DNA of 64,000 nt from Vitreimonas flagellata (GCF_004634425.1 NZ_SBJL01000002.1:620001-684000), one strand, 5' to 3'; positions 39,115-49,460 are shown, counted from the stretch's first letter. Numbers and translations are program-made. Notes: generated from the sequence alone by a model not told the origin.

Positions 39115-39387
39115 TTACTTGGACGCCGAAAGCGCGGTCACGCGCTTTGTCAGGCGAGACACCTTACGGCTGGCCGTGTTCTTGTGAACAACGCCCTTTG
39201 ACACCGACCGCATGGTCTCGGATTCGGCCTGCTTCAGCGCGGCAGCAGCGGCCTTCGCGTCGCCCGAGGCGATCGCTTCTTCCACAGTACGCCACGTCGA
39301 ACGCATGCGAGAGCGGCGCGCTTTGTTGACCGCCGTGCGGCGACCAATGACGCGGTTGGCTTTCTTTGCGGACTTCGTGTTCGCCAT
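39115..39387 (-). CDS. rpsT: 30S ribosomal protein S20
   Basis: 90-aa bS20, a helical 16S rRNA-binding protein. The start [17 protein letters not shown] and the segment [16 protein letters not shown] are diagnostic. The longer frame to 39672 is rejected. Its position immediately upstream of dnaA matches Caulobacter-type order. Confidence 0.97.
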   Translation of the reverse strand: MANTKSAKKANRVIGRRTAVNKARRSRMRSTWRTVEEAIASGDAKAAAAALKQAESETMRSVSKGVVHKNTASRKVSRLTKRVTALSASK

Positions 39388-39466
39388 GTGTAGATGGTCC
39401 AGATTGACTTGGTTTCGGTAACGGAAGCGCGGGGCTATAGCCGGCCCAAAAGCCGGCGTCAAATAC

Positions 39467-40240
39467 TCAGCGGTGTTTAAATTCGGGCGGCCGCTTTGCA
39501 ATAAAGGCGGCCATGCCTTCCTTCTGATCTTCCGTAGCAAAAAGGCTGTAAAATAAACGCCGTTCGAGGCGCAGGCCTTCGTTGAGCGGGGTTTCGAAAG
39601 CAGCGTTAACCGCCTCCTTATTGGCGATCGTCGAGAGCCTGCCAAAGCCGGCGATTTTCTTGGCTGCGCCAAGCGCCTCTTCCATCAGCTTGTCGGCGGG
39701 AACAATGCGCGCGACGAGGCCAGCGCGCTCGGCTTCCGCCGCGTCCATCATGCGGCCGGTGAGGCATAGGTCCATCGCCTTAGCCTTGCCGATGCTCTTG
39801 GTCAGACGTTGCGAGCCGCCCCAGGCGGGCATGACGCCCAAAGTGATCTCGGGCTGGCCGAATTTGGCGGTATCGGCCGCGATGATGAAATCGCACATCA
39901 TGGCGAGCTCGCAGCCGCCACCTAGAGCATAGCCAGCCACCGCCGCGATCGTCGGCTTCCGGCAACGCGGCACACGCTCCAAATTCTGGAACGGGTCACG
40001 GGCGTAGAAATCGCTGAACTGGCCCTCGGCCATCTGCTTGATGTCCGCGCCCGCAGCGAACGCCTTTTCCGAGCCGGTGATGACGATGCAACCAATCGCG
40101 TCGTCGGCCTCGAATGCATCGAGCGCCGCATTGACCTCCGCAATCAGCGCATCGTTCAGCGCATTGAGCGCTTTCGGGCGATTGAGGCGAATGATTCCGA
40201 CGCCGGAATCCGTTTCGACAAGAATGTTTTCGTAAGCCAT
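39467..40240 (-). CDS. Enoyl-CoA hydratase
   Basis: 257-aa crotonase-fold enzyme that hydrates trans-2-enoyl-CoA in beta-oxidation. The oxyanion-hole segment [12 protein letters not shown] and the second one [15 protein letters not shown] are present. Catalytic Glu residues sit in GGGCELA and [14 protein letters not shown], as in the rat mitochondrial enzyme and FadB-type hydratases. ATG 40240 (MAYENI) is the standard start. Located 79 nt upstream of rpsT on the same strand. Confidence 0.93.
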   Translation of the reverse strand: MAYENILVETDSGVGIIRLNRPKALNALNDALIAEVNAALDAFEADDAIGCIVITGSEKAFAAGADIKQMAEGQFSDFYARDPFQNLERVPRCRKPTIAAVAGYALGGGCELAMMCDFIIAADTAKFGQPEITLGVMPAWGGSQRLTKSIGKAKAMDLCLTGRMMDAAEAERAGLVARIVPADKLMEEALGAAKKIAGFGRLSTIANKEAVNAAFETPLNEGLRLERRLFYSLFATEDQKEGMAAFIAKRPPEFKHR

Positions 40241-40270
40241 GCGCTTGATTGCGCCGGGCATGGGCGAAAA

Positions 40271-40645
40271 TCAATCCGCGAGCGACGACGGCCGCATGAA
40301 GAGCCGCACGCGCAGCGCCGAACCATTGGTTTGCGGTGCGATGGTCAGAGCCAAACGCTCGCGGCCACGCAGGAAGATGAGATCGCCCTGCTCACTCACG
40401 CTGGGGCTTTGCGCCCAGCCGAGTGCCGGCAGCGCTTGCGCGTAGAAAGTGCGGATGGTGGCGGGCGGCGCCTCACCGCTGGCGCTGGCGCCAATGATGC
40501 GGCCGGCGGCGCCGTCAAAACTAAAACCCGGCGCGCTTTCATCGAGACCGGGCGCAACCGGCAAATCCTCGATCGCGTCAAAATATTCCGCTTGCGCGGG
40601 TGTCGCGAAAAGCAGTGCGGCGGCGGCGAAAAGCGCTCGACTCAT
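40271..40645 (-). CDS. Secreted protein of unknown function
   Basis: 124 aa with a clear Sec signal peptide (SRALFAAAALLFATPAQA, cleaved before EYF). The mature part is small and acidic and ends RVRLFMRPSSLAD. The segment TIRTFYAQALPALGW resembles a pattern found in small periplasmic proteins of alphaproteobacteria, but I cannot name a family. Divergent from the LprI-like gene 47 nt away. Confidence 0.7.
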   Translation of the reverse strand: MSRALFAAAALLFATPAQAEYFDAIEDLPVAPGLDESAPGFSFDGAAGRIIGASASGEAPPATIRTFYAQALPALGWAQSPSVSEQGDLIFLRGRERLALTIAPQTNGSALRVRLFMRPSSLAD

Positions 40646-40692
40646 GCGCGCAGTTTAGCTCTGTTCATTAACAAACTCATTCGGAGATCTGC

Positions 40693-41163
40693 ATGCGGTT
40701 CTTGCTCGTTTTGCTTGCGATCGGATTTGCGTCACCCGCAGCCGCGGCGCCACGGCAAGAAACGACCGTGGCGACGTGCGTCGCGGCCGCCGGCGACGAT
40801 TTCGGCGAGGGCTTCGCCGCGCGGCGCGCATGCATCGGCCAAGTGAGCGCGGCGTGTCAGAACGAAAGCGATGGCGGCGTCACGACCGCCGGCATGGTGA
40901 TGTGTGCAGACCGCGAACGCGCGCAATGGGAAGCGCTTGGCGAAGCCGCGTTGGCGATCCTGCGCGCGCAGGAAAGCGCCACGCAAACATCTGCACGCGA
41001 ACGCGCGCTCAGCGCCCATGCCACCGCCGCACGAGAACGATGCGCCTACGAAGCGTCACGCTACGAAGGCGGCTCGCTGGCGATTTTCGCCGCCGCCGCG
41101 TGCGCGATGAATCAGGCGGCTGATCTGGCGCTCATGCTGCACGCGCGGACGCTGGAGGGCTGA
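40693..41163 (+). CDS. LprI/DUF1311-like periplasmic protein
   Basis: 156 aa with signal peptide (FLLVLLAIGFASPAAAA). The mature domain has cysteines near residues 29, 47, 55 and 71 and a motif TTAGMVMCADRERAQWEAL, matching the LprI / DUF1311 pattern C-x(n)-M-x2-C-x3-E-x3-W-x2-L. Some members inhibit lysozyme; most are untested. Ends 6 nt before the convergent mutM. Confidence 0.75.
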   Translation: MRFLLVLLAIGFASPAAAAPRQETTVATCVAAAGDDFGEGFAARRACIGQVSAACQNESDGGVTTAGMVMCADRERAQWEALGEAALAILRAQESATQTSARERALSAHATAARERCAYEASRYEGGSLAIFAAAACAMNQAADLALMLHARTLEG

Positions 41164-41169
41164 CGCACC

Positions 41170-42027
41170 CTAACGCTGGCAGCGGGGGCACCAGAAGCTG
41201 GAGCGGCCGCTGTGCGTGGCGCGGATGATTACGCCCGTGCAGTTCGGCGTGGTGCAGGGCTGGCCTTCTTGGTCGTAGACGCGGAAGCGATGCTGGAAGC
41301 CGCCCTGAGCGCCGTCGACTTGCGCGTAATCGCTCAAAGTTGAGCCGCCGGCTTCGATCGCTTCTTCGAGCACCGCGCGGATGGCGTGATAGAGTTTTTC
41401 CAAGCGCTGCGCCGCGATGCGGCCAGCCTCCTTCGTCGGCGCAATGCCAGCGCGGTGCAGCGCCTCGACGACATAAATGTTGCCGAGGCCGGCGACGACA
41501 CGCTGATCGAGCAGCGCTGCTTTGATGCTGGTTTTCTTTCCAGCGAGCGCCTTCTTGAAATACGGCATGTGGAAGTGATTGCCGAGCGGCTCCGGGCCCA
41601 TCGCTTTGAAGAAGGGATGGGATTCGAGTTCGCCTTCGGCGATCAGATCCATATAGCCGAAGCGGCGTGGGTCGTTGAACTCCAACCGCGCGCCCTCTTC
41701 CATCTCCAGCACGACGTGCGTGTGCGTCGGATTGGTGGGCTCCGCGTAATAGAAATCGCCGGGCTGTTTTTTGGCGCCAAGGATCGACCAGCGGCCCGTC
41801 ATGCCCAGATGCGTGACCCAGACGTTGCCGTCATCGAGATGCGCCAGCAGATATTTCGCGCGCCGCTCCAGCGCATCGACGCGCCGACCGGACAGCCGCT
41901 TGGCGAAGCGTTCGGGAAATGGAAAGCGCAAATCAGCGCGCTTGGTTTGTGCACGCTTGATCCTTCGCCCGACCAAAGCAGGCGCCAGGCCGCGCCGTAC
42001 GGTTTCGACTTCGGGCAGCTCAGGCAT
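41170..42027 (-). CDS. mutM: Formamidopyrimidine-DNA glycosylase
   Basis: 285-aa bifunctional glycosylase/AP lyase removing 8-oxoguanine and Fapy. The N-terminal Pro-Glu after Met (PELPEVETVRRGL) is the catalytic end. The H2TH region reads LLDQRVVAGLGNIYVVEAL, and the C-terminal zinc finger is C-TTPNC ... FWCPRCQR. Divergent from ubiE across 94 nt. Confidence 0.97.
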   Translation of the reverse strand: MPELPEVETVRRGLAPALVGRRIKRAQTKRADLRFPFPERFAKRLSGRRVDALERRAKYLLAHLDDGNVWVTHLGMTGRWSILGAKKQPGDFYYAEPTNPTHTHVVLEMEEGARLEFNDPRRFGYMDLIAEGELESHPFFKAMGPEPLGNHFHMPYFKKALAGKKTSIKAALLDQRVVAGLGNIYVVEALHRAGIAPTKEAGRIAAQRLEKLYHAIRAVLEEAIEAGGSTLSDYAQVDGAQGGFQHRFRVYDQEGQPCTTPNCTGVIIRATHSGRSSFWCPRCQR

Positions 42028-42121
42028 GCGGCGAAAGGTCTAGGTATCTGACGAAAATCAAACGCGAAAGCATGGACCCCCGATATAGCCCCGCCCCGCC
42101 CGCGCCGCTATGGTCCGGCCC

Positions 42122-42889
42122 ATGAACGACACCCCCGCTGGCGAGACCGCCTCCTTCGGATTCCAGGACGTGCCCAGGGCTGAAAAAGCCTCGAAGGTGC
42201 GCGCCGTCTTTTCCTCGGTCGCCAGCAAGTACGACGTCATGAACGACGCGATGAGCGGTGGCCTGCACCGGCTCTGGAAGGACGCGGCCGCCGCCAAGCT
42301 CAACCCGCAGCCAGGCGAACTCATTCTCGATGTCGCGGGCGGCACCGGCGACATCGCGCGGCGGCTCAAGAAGCTGGGCGATGGCGCTGCGAAACGGCGT
42401 GGGCTTGAGGCGCCGGAAATCCACGTCATCGACATCAACACAGAGATGCTGGAAGCCGGCCGCGCACGCGGCGAAGATGGGCTCTTCTGGCACGAGGGCG
42501 ACGCGGAAAATCTGCCCGTCGATGATCACGTCGCCGACGCCTACATCATCAGCTTCGGCATCCGGAACTGCACCGATGTTCCCGCCGTGCTGCGCGAAGC
42601 TAAACGGGTGTTGAAGCCTGGCGGGCGGTTCTTCTGTTTAGAATTCTCGCGCCTCGCCATCGGCGGGGTCGAGCCGGTTTATGATTTCTATTCTTTTAAC
42701 GCGATCCCGGCGCTGGGGAAATTGCTCGCGAATGACGCGGATTCTTACAGATATTTGGTCGAATCCATCCGCCGGTTTCCGGATCAGGAAACATTTCTCA
42801 ATATGATCCGTGAGGCGGGTTTCGCACGCACGGCCTATCGGAACATGGCCGGCGGCGTTTGCGCGCTGCATTGGGGTTGGTCGGTTTAG
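42122..42889 (+). CDS. ubiE: Ubiquinone/menaquinone C-methyltransferase UbiE
   Basis: 255-aa SAM-dependent methyltransferase of quinone synthesis. The signature [24 protein letters not shown] and the SAM-binding [13 protein letters not shown] are typical, as is the later [28 protein letters not shown] 42122 is chosen over 42110 (4 codons upstream). The stop overlaps the ubiB GTG start (TAGTG). Confidence 0.96.
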   Translation: MNDTPAGETASFGFQDVPRAEKASKVRAVFSSVASKYDVMNDAMSGGLHRLWKDAAAAKLNPQPGELILDVAGGTGDIARRLKKLGDGAAKRRGLEAPEIHVIDINTEMLEAGRARGEDGLFWHEGDAENLPVDDHVADAYIISFGIRNCTDVPAVLREAKRVLKPGGRFFCLEFSRLAIGGVEPVYDFYSFNAIPALGKLLANDADSYRYLVESIRRFPDQETFLNMIREAGFARTAYRNMAGGVCALHWGWSV

Positions 42890-44637
42890 TGTTTTCCTGG
42901 TTCTCACTGGTCCTTGTCATCGCGGCCGCGCTGCTGGTGGGCTTCGCCACCGGCGCCATCGGCCACACGTGGCGTTTGCTGCGCGTGGCGATGACGCTGG
43001 TGCGCTACGACGTGCTGCTGCCGGCTGAATATTACGATCGCTATCCGACCTCGCTGCAGGCGGCCCACACCGCGCTCTCGGTTTTCTCCAAGCGTCGCCG
43101 CGGCCGCAGTGTCGGTGAGCGTTTGGCCAAGGCGCTGGAGCGCTTGGGCCCGGCCTATGTCAAGGTCGGCCAATTCTTAGCGACGCGCCCAGACATGATT
43201 GGCGTCACCGTCGCGCAAGAGCTTGGTCGGCTGAAGGATCGTCTGCCGCCCTTCCCGCGCACGGTTGCCCTCGACACGATCAATGCCGAACTCGGCGGCA
43301 CTGAAGAATTGTTCGCCGGCATCTCCGAAGCGATGGCCGCCGCCTCGATCGCGCAAGTGCATCAAGGCATCGTGCCTCGCCAAGGCGTGGTTGCGATCAA
43401 AGTGATGCGCCCGCGCATTGAGAAGAAGATGGCCAAGGAAATGGCCGCGCTGCGCTTCTTGGCGCAAGCGATCGAATTCTTCTCGCCGCGCTCGCGCCGC
43501 CTGGAGCCTGTGCAGTTCGTCGATACGGTGCGTTCGGCGACCGAGCGTGAATTGGATCTGCGCCTCGAAGCGGGCGCCGCCGCTGAATTCCGCGAAGTCG
43601 CGGAGAAAGACGGCTATCTCGCCGTACCGGAGATTGATTGGTCACGCTCGTCCAAGCGCGTGATGACACTCGATTGGATCGACGGCGTGCCGCTGACGGA
43701 TTCGCACGCGCTCGACAAAGCTGGCGCCGATCGCAGCGAACTGGCCATCAAGATCACGCGCGGCTTCCTGGCGGCGGCGCTCGATTACGGCTTCTTCCAC
43801 GCCGACATGCATGAGGGTAATCTCATGTACGGCAAGGACGGCAAACTCTGGATCGTCGATTTCGGCATCATGGGCCGCATCGGCCACAAGGAGCGCCGCT
43901 ACCTCGCAGAGATTCTCTATGGCTTCCTGCGCCGTGATTATCGTCGCGTCGCTGAGGTGCACCAAGAAGCCGGCTATGTGCCCGAGAAATTCACGGTCGA
44001 GGAATTCGCTCAAGCGCTGCGCGCCATCGGCGAGCCGATCTTCGGCAAGACGGCGGACTCGATTTCGATGAGCCGCCTCCTCCTGCAGCTCTTCGACGTC
44101 ACCCATATGTTTGGCATGCATTTGCGGCCGGAATTGGTGCTGTTGCAGAAGACGATGGTGCAGGTCGAAGGCGTCGCGCGCGGGCTCGACCCCAAGCATG
44201 ATATGTGGACGGCATCGCGCCCGATCGTGGAGCGCTGGGTCGAGCGCGAATTGGGCGCCGAAGCGATGGCCAAGCGCGCCATCGATGAAGTGGGCCACGG
44301 CCTGGGCGCATTGCGGCGCCTGCCGCACACGTTGATCGCGCTCGAAGCCGCTGCCCGCAAGGTGAGCACCGAAGCGCCGCGCGAAGAGCGCAAATGGTAT
44401 CAGATGCCGGCGTTTTGGCTGGGCTTGGTCGGCGGTGCGCTGATCATGTTCGTGTTCGGCCCGCGCAGCGTTGAGCGCGAAGTGGTGCAACCTGCGCCCG
44501 AGCCCGCGCGTGTTGAACAACCAATCGCCCCGCCGGCTGCAACCGCGCCGATTCCGCCCGCCGTGGAAGAGGCGCAGGAAACGACGGACGCGGCGACCAC
44601 CGAAACAGAAACGGCGACGCCGGAGCCGACGCCATGA
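42889..44637 (+). CDS. ubiB: UbiB-family atypical kinase, ubiquinone synthesis
   Basis: 582-aa ABC1/ADCK-type protein needed for ubiquinone production, probably as an ATPase chaperone. The KxGQ motif is VKVGQFLATRPD, the A-rich loop is AAASIAQVHQG, and DFGIMGRIG carries the metal-binding Asp. The GTG at 42889 overlapping the ubiE stop is taken; a TTG 30 nt upstream is possible. A C-terminal membrane segment (FWLGLVGGALIMFVFG) is followed by a Pro/Thr/Glu tail of about 55 residues. The stop overlaps the coaBC start (ATGA). Confidence 0.95.
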   Translation: MFSWFSLVLVIAAALLVGFATGAIGHTWRLLRVAMTLVRYDVLLPAEYYDRYPTSLQAAHTALSVFSKRRRGRSVGERLAKALERLGPAYVKVGQFLATRPDMIGVTVAQELGRLKDRLPPFPRTVALDTINAELGGTEELFAGISEAMAAASIAQVHQGIVPRQGVVAIKVMRPRIEKKMAKEMAALRFLAQAIEFFSPRSRRLEPVQFVDTVRSATERELDLRLEAGAAAEFREVAEKDGYLAVPEIDWSRSSKRVMTLDWIDGVPLTDSHALDKAGADRSELAIKITRGFLAAALDYGFFHADMHEGNLMYGKDGKLWIVDFGIMGRIGHKERRYLAEILYGFLRRDYRRVAEVHQEAGYVPEKFTVEEFAQALRAIGEPIFGKTADSISMSRLLLQLFDVTHMFGMHLRPELVLLQKTMVQVEGVARGLDPKHDMWTASRPIVERWVERELGAEAMAKRAIDEVGHGLGALRRLPHTLIALEAAARKVSTEAPREERKWYQMPAFWLGLVGGALIMFVFGPRSVEREVVQPAPEPARVEQPIAPPAATAPIPPAVEEAQETTDAATTETETATPEPTP

Positions 44638-45839
44638 GCAAGCGCGCCCTCCTTATCATCGGTGGCGGCATCGCCGCTTACAAAAGCCTCGAACTGATCC
44701 GCCGCTTGAAAGAGACGGGCGTTGCGGTGCGTGTGGTGATGACGGAAGCGGCGCAGAAATTCGTGACGCCGTTGGCTGCTGGCGCCTTGGTCGGCGAGCC
44801 TGTGTTCACCGACCTCTTCGATCAGGCCCGCGAATTCGACGTCGGCCACATCCGCCTCGCGCGCGAGACCGATCTCATCATCGTCGCGCCTGCGACAGCG
44901 GATCTGATGGCGAAAGCCGCGAACGGGCTGGCAAATGATCTTGCCTCCGCCGTGCTGCTGGCCACCGATAAGCCCGTGCTGATGGCGCCGGCGATGAACC
45001 CGTTCATGTGGGCGAACCCCGCGACGCAGCGCAATTTCGCGCGGCTCCAGGCGGACAACCGCAAATTCGTCGGCCCGAACGAAGGCGAGATGGCCGAGAG
45101 CGGCGAACGCGGCTTGGGGCGCATGGCCGAGCCTCAGCAAATCCGCGACGCAGCTCTCGCTTTGCTCAGTGACGGCCCGCTTAAAGGTAAGCGCGCGATG
45201 GTGACAGCAGGCCCGACGATCGAAGCGATCGATCCGGTGCGCTTTCTCTCCAATCGCTCCAGCGGCAAGCAAGGTTACGCAATCGCCGCAGCGCTGGCCG
45301 AACTTGGCGCGGAGGTGACGCTTGTGTCTGGCCCAACCGCGCTCAGCGCGCCGCGCGGCGTGACGCGCGTGTGCGTGGAAAGCGCGCGCGAGATGTTGGA
45401 GGCGAGCCAAGCCGCGTTGCCGCTCGATGTCGCCGTCATGGTCGCCGCCGTCGCCGATTGGCGCCCGAGCGCGATCGCTGACGAGAAGATCAAGAAAGAC
45501 AAAGCCGGCATTCCCGGCATCGCATTGGTCGAGAACCCCGACATTCTCGCGACACTCTCGAAGCCTGGTAAAAAACGTCCGAAGCTCGTGATCGGCTTTG
45601 CCGCCGAGACCAACGACGTCGAAGCGCACGCCCGCGCCAAGATCGCCAAGAAAGGCTGCGACTGGATCGTGGCCAACGACGTCTCTGGCGACGTCATGGG
45701 CGGTGATGACAACACTGTCATGCTGATCAGCAAAGATCGCGCGGAAACCTGGGCGCGTATGCCGAAGGAAATAGTCGCGCAGAAATTGGCGGTAGAAATT
45801 GCCGCAGCCCTGAACGCGAAAAGTCCTGGCCGGAAGTGA
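44634..45839 (+). CDS. coaBC: Phosphopantothenoylcysteine decarboxylase / PPC synthetase
   Basis: 401-aa bifunctional CoA-synthesis enzyme. The N-terminal CoaC flavoprotein part has GGGIAAYKSLELIRRL, a catalytic His in DVGHIRLARETD, and PAMNPFMWANPATQRN. The C-terminal CoaB part starts near GKRAMVTAGPTIEAIDPVRF, with SNRSSGKQG and the KIKKDK motif. Overlaps ubiB by 4 nt, so a ubiE-ubiB-coaBC operon. Confidence 0.96.
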   Translation: MSKRALLIIGGGIAAYKSLELIRRLKETGVAVRVVMTEAAQKFVTPLAAGALVGEPVFTDLFDQAREFDVGHIRLARETDLIIVAPATADLMAKAANGLANDLASAVLLATDKPVLMAPAMNPFMWANPATQRNFARLQADNRKFVGPNEGEMAESGERGLGRMAEPQQIRDAALALLSDGPLKGKRAMVTAGPTIEAIDPVRFLSNRSSGKQGYAIAAALAELGAEVTLVSGPTALSAPRGVTRVCVESAREMLEASQAALPLDVAVMVAAVADWRPSAIADEKIKKDKAGIPGIALVENPDILATLSKPGKKRPKLVIGFAAETNDVEAHARAKIAKKGCDWIVANDVSGDVMGGDDNTVMLISKDRAETWARMPKEIVAQKLAVEIAAALNAKSPGRK

Positions 45840-45943
45840 TCGCAGGGCTTGAGCCCGGCGGTTTGGGCGCTATGTAAGCGTCTCCAATCTCAACCTTCTC
45901 GATTCTAGCGCCGCGTGCGCACGCGCGGGCTACAGGACTGTCG

Positions 45944-46321
45944 ATGAGCATCCCGAACCACAACGAACGACGTGACGCCGCCCTCGCCGCCAAAAAGGCG
46001 ATGCTGGAAAAATTTAAGACCAAGCCGCAGATTGATCCGGCTGTCGCCGCGCAGCGGGCCGCCGAGGCCAAGGCGCGGGAAGAAAAGCGCATCGCCGCCG
46101 AGCAAAAGCGCCGCGAGCGCGTCGAGATGGAAAAGCTCGAACGCAAATTGGCTGCCGAGGAGAAGGAGCGCGCCGAAGCCGAAGCCGCCCGTCTCGCCGC
46201 TGAAGAGGCCGAGCGCAAGCGTAAGGAAGAAGAGGAAGCCGCTGAAATCCTCGCCTTCGAACAAAAGGCTCGTCGCGACTTGAAGTACGCCGCCCGCAAG
46301 GCGCGCCAAGGCAAGCGGTAA
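45944..46321 (+). CDS. DUF6481-like highly charged coiled-coil protein
   Basis: 125 aa, about half Lys/Arg/Glu plus Ala. It begins [20 protein letters not shown], resembling the DUF6481 family, then forms a long uninterrupted helix or coiled coil (about residues 30-105) and ends with a basic tail ([11 protein letters not shown]). The basic end may bind nucleic acid; function unknown. Between coaBC and dut on the same strand. Confidence 0.75.
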   Translation: MSIPNHNERRDAALAAKKAMLEKFKTKPQIDPAVAAQRAAEAKAREEKRIAAEQKRRERVEMEKLERKLAAEEKERAEAEAARLAAEEAERKRKEEEEAAEILAFEQKARRDLKYAARKARQGKR

Positions 46322-46368
46322 GACTTGAAAGCCTCCCCAGCGCGCGCGAATCCGCGCATGGGGTGGAT

Positions 46369-46830
46369 ATGAGCAAGACAATTCAAATCCAGGTCGCGCC
46401 GCTGGCGCATTTCGAAGGCTTGCAGCTGCCGGCCTATGAGACGGCGCTTTCCGCCGGCATGGATTTGCGCGCCGCGGTTCCCGAAGATGCGCCGATCGTG
46501 GTGGCGCCGGGCGAACGCGTGCTGGCGCCGACGGGGCTCACCATCGCGCTGCCGGCTGGTTACGAGGCGCAAGTGCGACCGCGCTCCGGGCTGGCGCTAA
46601 AGCACGGCCTCACCTGCCTCAACACGCCCGGCACGATAGATGCGGATTATCGCGGCGAGGTCAAAGTCATCCTGATCAATCTCGGCCAAGAGCCGTTCAC
46701 GGTCAAACGCGGCGAACGCATCGCGCAGATGGTGATCGCGCCGGTGACGCAAGGTGTCTGGGATGTGGTCGAGACGCTGTCGGAAACCGCGCGTGGCGCC
46801 GGCGGCTTTGGCTCGACCGGGCGCGGCTAA
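46369..46830 (+). CDS. dut: dUTP diphosphatase
   Basis: 153-aa trimeric dUTPase hydrolysing dUTP to dUMP. All five motifs are present: [45 protein letters not shown] and [14 protein letters not shown] 46369 (MSKTIQ) is the likely start; a GTG lies two codons upstream. The 3' end overlaps a convergent membrane-protein gene by 4 nt. Confidence 0.97.
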   Translation: MSKTIQIQVAPLAHFEGLQLPAYETALSAGMDLRAAVPEDAPIVVAPGERVLAPTGLTIALPAGYEAQVRPRSGLALKHGLTCLNTPGTIDADYRGEVKVILINLGQEPFTVKRGERIAQMVIAPVTQGVWDVVETLSETARGAGGFGSTGRG

Positions 46831-47525
46831 TCCCTCACGCACAAATCGCGCGCCGCGCGGATGCCGCGCGCGGCTTGGCTGTGCATTTGGCGGCGTAACA
46901 GAATGGCGACCGTCGCCAGCACGCCCAACACCATCGCCCACGGACTGATCAGCCACGCCGCCGCCGCGAGCGCGAAATAATAGGCGCGCACGCCGGTGTT
47001 GAAGGCGGAGAAGGATGGGTGCAGCACGTCGCTCGCAGCGGCGACGAAGGCTTCGTGCTTATCCTTCTCAGTGGCCTCTGGCGCCGCGCCGAGGAGCGCC
47101 ATCGCGTAATTGAGCTGGCGAATGGCCCAGACGAAATCGAGCAGGCCGCGCGACAGCGTGATGATGACGACGCCCACTTTCAGCTCGATCAGCCAGTCTG
47201 ACGCCGGCGAGGCAAACTCCAAATCCTGCAAATTCGAACGCATTGCCTCGCCGCCAAACAGCACACCGGCCGCGGCGGCGATGACGAGTAGATTAGTGGA
47301 CGCGAAGAAGGACGCGGAATTGAGCAAATGCCCAAGCAGGTTCACGTCCATGATGCGGTTATCGCGGGCGAGGAATCGGCGAATCCATTCCTCGCGCACC
47401 GGGTACATATCGATATTGATGCTGCCGCCTCTACCCTTCGCCAACGCGCGGCGCAGCGGCTCGTAGCCGACCCAGCACAGGATGAAGATGACTAGGGCGG
47501 CGGTATCGACGGGACTCATGCGCAC
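46827..47525 (-). CDS. DUF599-family membrane protein
   Basis: 232 aa with four predicted membrane segments (about 8-22, 72-90, 115-135 and 185-215). The sequence [12 protein letters not shown] and [18 protein letters not shown] match DUF599. Function unknown for the family. Confidence 0.8.
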   Translation of the reverse strand: MRMSPVDTAALVIFILCWVGYEPLRRALAKGRGGSINIDMYPVREEWIRRFLARDNRIMDVNLLGHLLNSASFFASTNLLVIAAAAGVLFGGEAMRSNLQDLEFASPASDWLIELKVGVVIITLSRGLLDFVWAIRQLNYAMALLGAAPEATEKDKHEAFVAAASDVLHPSFSAFNTGVRAYYFALAAAAWLISPWAMVLGVLATVAILLRRQMHSQAARGIRAARDLCVRD

Positions 47526-47558
47526 GAAGCTTAGAGTGCGCCGCGCCTGCCGGCAAAA

Positions 47559-48098
47559 TTAGCGGGCGCGCAGGCCGATGAAGCTGAGGCGGCGCTTGCG
47601 TGGGGGCTCTTCCGCGACGGATTCGTCATTGGTTGCGCGATCGTTGGCGACGCGCTCGATGGCTTGGCGATCGTCACTGGCGAGACGCACCTCGCTTGCG
47701 TCGGCGCGCGCAGATTCGATGGCGCGACGGAAGGCGACGGGGTCGGCCATAGGCGGAAACCCGATCACGGCGTCGCCCGTGCCGGTGACGACGACACGGC
47801 CATAGCCAAACAGGCGCTGGATGATGGTCTGGTCGAGCGAGACGCCTTCGACGCTCTCGACCGCCAGCTCTTGCGTGCGCCGGTTGAGCCAACCGCGCTT
47901 CAAGATCACGCGCCGATTGGTGACGGCGAAATCCGTGGTCTTCATGATGATGGCGGCGCGGATGAAGATGAAAACGCCGACCAAGACGATACCGAGCAAC
48001 AAGAGCGCCGCCCAGGCGCCAAACCAGAACACGCCAGGCCATGCGCCGCGTTGAAGGATGGTTTCACCGGGGGCGAGGCTCTCATCTATGTAGCGCAT
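47559..48098 (-). CDS. Bacterial PH-domain membrane protein
   Basis: 179 aa. Two close hydrophobic segments (GVFWFGAWAALLLLGIVLVG and FIFIRAAII) are followed by a bPH_2 domain: KTTDFAVTNRRVILKRGWLNRRTQEL ... VEGVSLDQTIIQRLFGYG. It resembles YdbS/YdbT-type proteins of unknown role. The tail after about residue 140 is charged and low complexity. Confidence 0.85.
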   Translation of the reverse strand: MRYIDESLAPGETILQRGAWPGVFWFGAWAALLLLGIVLVGVFIFIRAAIIMKTTDFAVTNRRVILKRGWLNRRTQELAVESVEGVSLDQTIIQRLFGYGRVVVTGTGDAVIGFPPMADPVAFRRAIESARADASEVRLASDDRQAIERVANDRATNDESVAEEPPRKRRLSFIGLRAR

Positions 48099-48172
48099 GC
48101 AGAAGCAACGTCAGCCTTCGGTGCGATGTTCCGCGCGCTCGACTATTCGAAGGCTTCGCTTATAAAGATTGC

Positions 48173-48703
48173 ATGCGCTTCATCTTCTTGGCTGCCGCGC
48201 TCGCGGTCTCTGCCTGCTCCACGATCGCGGCTCAAACCGCGACACCGCAAACCTGCCCTACCGAACGCGCCGTGTACGCGCTACGCGGCGAGCCGAACGC
48301 AAGCTTGCGCCTCATGCGTACGCCGCATCCGCTCAACGCTTACAGCGATCTCGCGGCGCGTGTGACGTTCGAAGGCGAGACTTATTGGTTCGCGTTCGTG
48401 TCGAGTCTTGGCTATTCGCGCAATTACGTGGGCCGCACGGACGATCCGTTTGAAGCTGCGCGTCGGGGGGATGCGGGCGAAGGCGCCGGCGAGGAGCAGC
48501 AGGAGCCCGAATACAACGGCTCCGAGCTCGTGAGCTTCGATACGGATTTCAACGTGCTGCCCAACGTGCCGCAATCTGGTGAGGCTGCGCCGGCGCATCT
48601 TTTGGCGACGGGGATCGGTTCGGCGATTTGGTATTCGACGCCGCGCCGTGTCCTACCTCAAGCGCTTTGGACATTGAGCGGTTGCGACAGTGCTGAGCGC
48701 TGA
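48173..48703 (+). CDS. Putative lipoprotein of unknown function
   Basis: 176 aa. It starts MRFIFLAAALAVSACS, and VSAC fits a lipobox. The remainder has TCPTERAVYALRG and a Gly/Glu-rich loop (DAGEGAGEEQQEPEYNG). A C-terminal Cys in LSGCDSAER could pair with the Cys near residue 28. No family recognised. Overlaps the MoeB/ThiF-like start by 14 nt. Confidence 0.65.
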   Translation: MRFIFLAAALAVSACSTIAAQTATPQTCPTERAVYALRGEPNASLRLMRTPHPLNAYSDLAARVTFEGETYWFAFVSSLGYSRNYVGRTDDPFEAARRGDAGEGAGEEQQEPEYNGSELVSFDTDFNVLPNVPQSGEAAPAHLLATGIGSAIWYSTPRRVLPQALWTLSGCDSAER

Positions 48704-49460
48704 GGAACGCGAGCGCTACGCGCGCCATATTTTGCTGAAGGAGATCGGTGGGCCGGGGCAACAGCTTTTGAAAGCGGCGCGCGTCGCGATTGTTGGCGCG
48801 GGCGGTTTGGGCGCGCCGGCCGCGCTTTATTTGGCGGCGGCGGGTGTCGGCCATTTGCGTTTGATCGATGACGATGTGGTCTCGCTTTCCAATCTGCAGC
48901 GGCAGATTGTGTTTGAGAGCGACGATGCGGGTGCGCCAAAAGTTCAGCGCGCGGCGACGGCGCTGAAAAAGCTCAATCCTCATGTCGAGATCGATGCACG
49001 ACGAGAACGGCTGACGAATGCCAATGCGCGAGAGCTGCTCGCTGGTGTCGATCTCGTGCTCGATGGCACGGACGATTTCGCGACACGCTTTGCGGTGAAT
49101 TCGGCGTGCCATGCGCTTGCCGTGACCTTGATCTCAGGCGCCGTGGGCCGCTGGGATGGGCAGGTCGCGACGTTTAAGTCTGGGCCAACCAAACATCTCC
49201 CCGAAAGCCAGCGTCTGCCCTGCTATCGCTGCTTCGTGCCTGAGACGCCGCCAAACGCGGAGACATGCGCACAAGTTGGCGTGGTCGGTGCGCTGGCCGG
49301 TGTGATCGGTTCGATGATGGCGCTCGAAGCGATCAAGGAGATCGCAGACGCCGGTGAAAGCCTCGCAGGCCGCATTCTGTTGTTCGACGGCCTTGGCGCC
49401 AATGCCCGCCGTGTCGCGTTGCCGCGCGATCCGGCCTGTGTTGTGTGCGGGCATGGATGA
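48690..49460 (+). CDS. MoeB/ThiF/HesA-family adenylyltransferase
   Basis: 256-aa E1-like enzyme that adenylates the C-terminus of a small sulfur carrier (MoaD or ThiS). The nucleotide-binding VGAGGLGAPAALYLAAAG and the segment DDDVVSLSNLQRQIVF are family signatures. Two CxxC pairs (CYRC and CVVC) would bind zinc. GTG start. The sulfur-carrier partner is not in this window, so MoeB versus ThiF stays open. Confidence 0.85.
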   Translation: MLSAEERERYARHILLKEIGGPGQQLLKAARVAIVGAGGLGAPAALYLAAAGVGHLRLIDDDVVSLSNLQRQIVFESDDAGAPKVQRAATALKKLNPHVEIDARRERLTNANARELLAGVDLVLDGTDDFATRFAVNSACHALAVTLISGAVGRWDGQVATFKSGPTKHLPESQRLPCYRCFVPETPPNAETCAQVGVVGALAGVIGSMMALEAIKEIADAGESLAGRILLFDGLGANARRVALPRDPACVVCGHG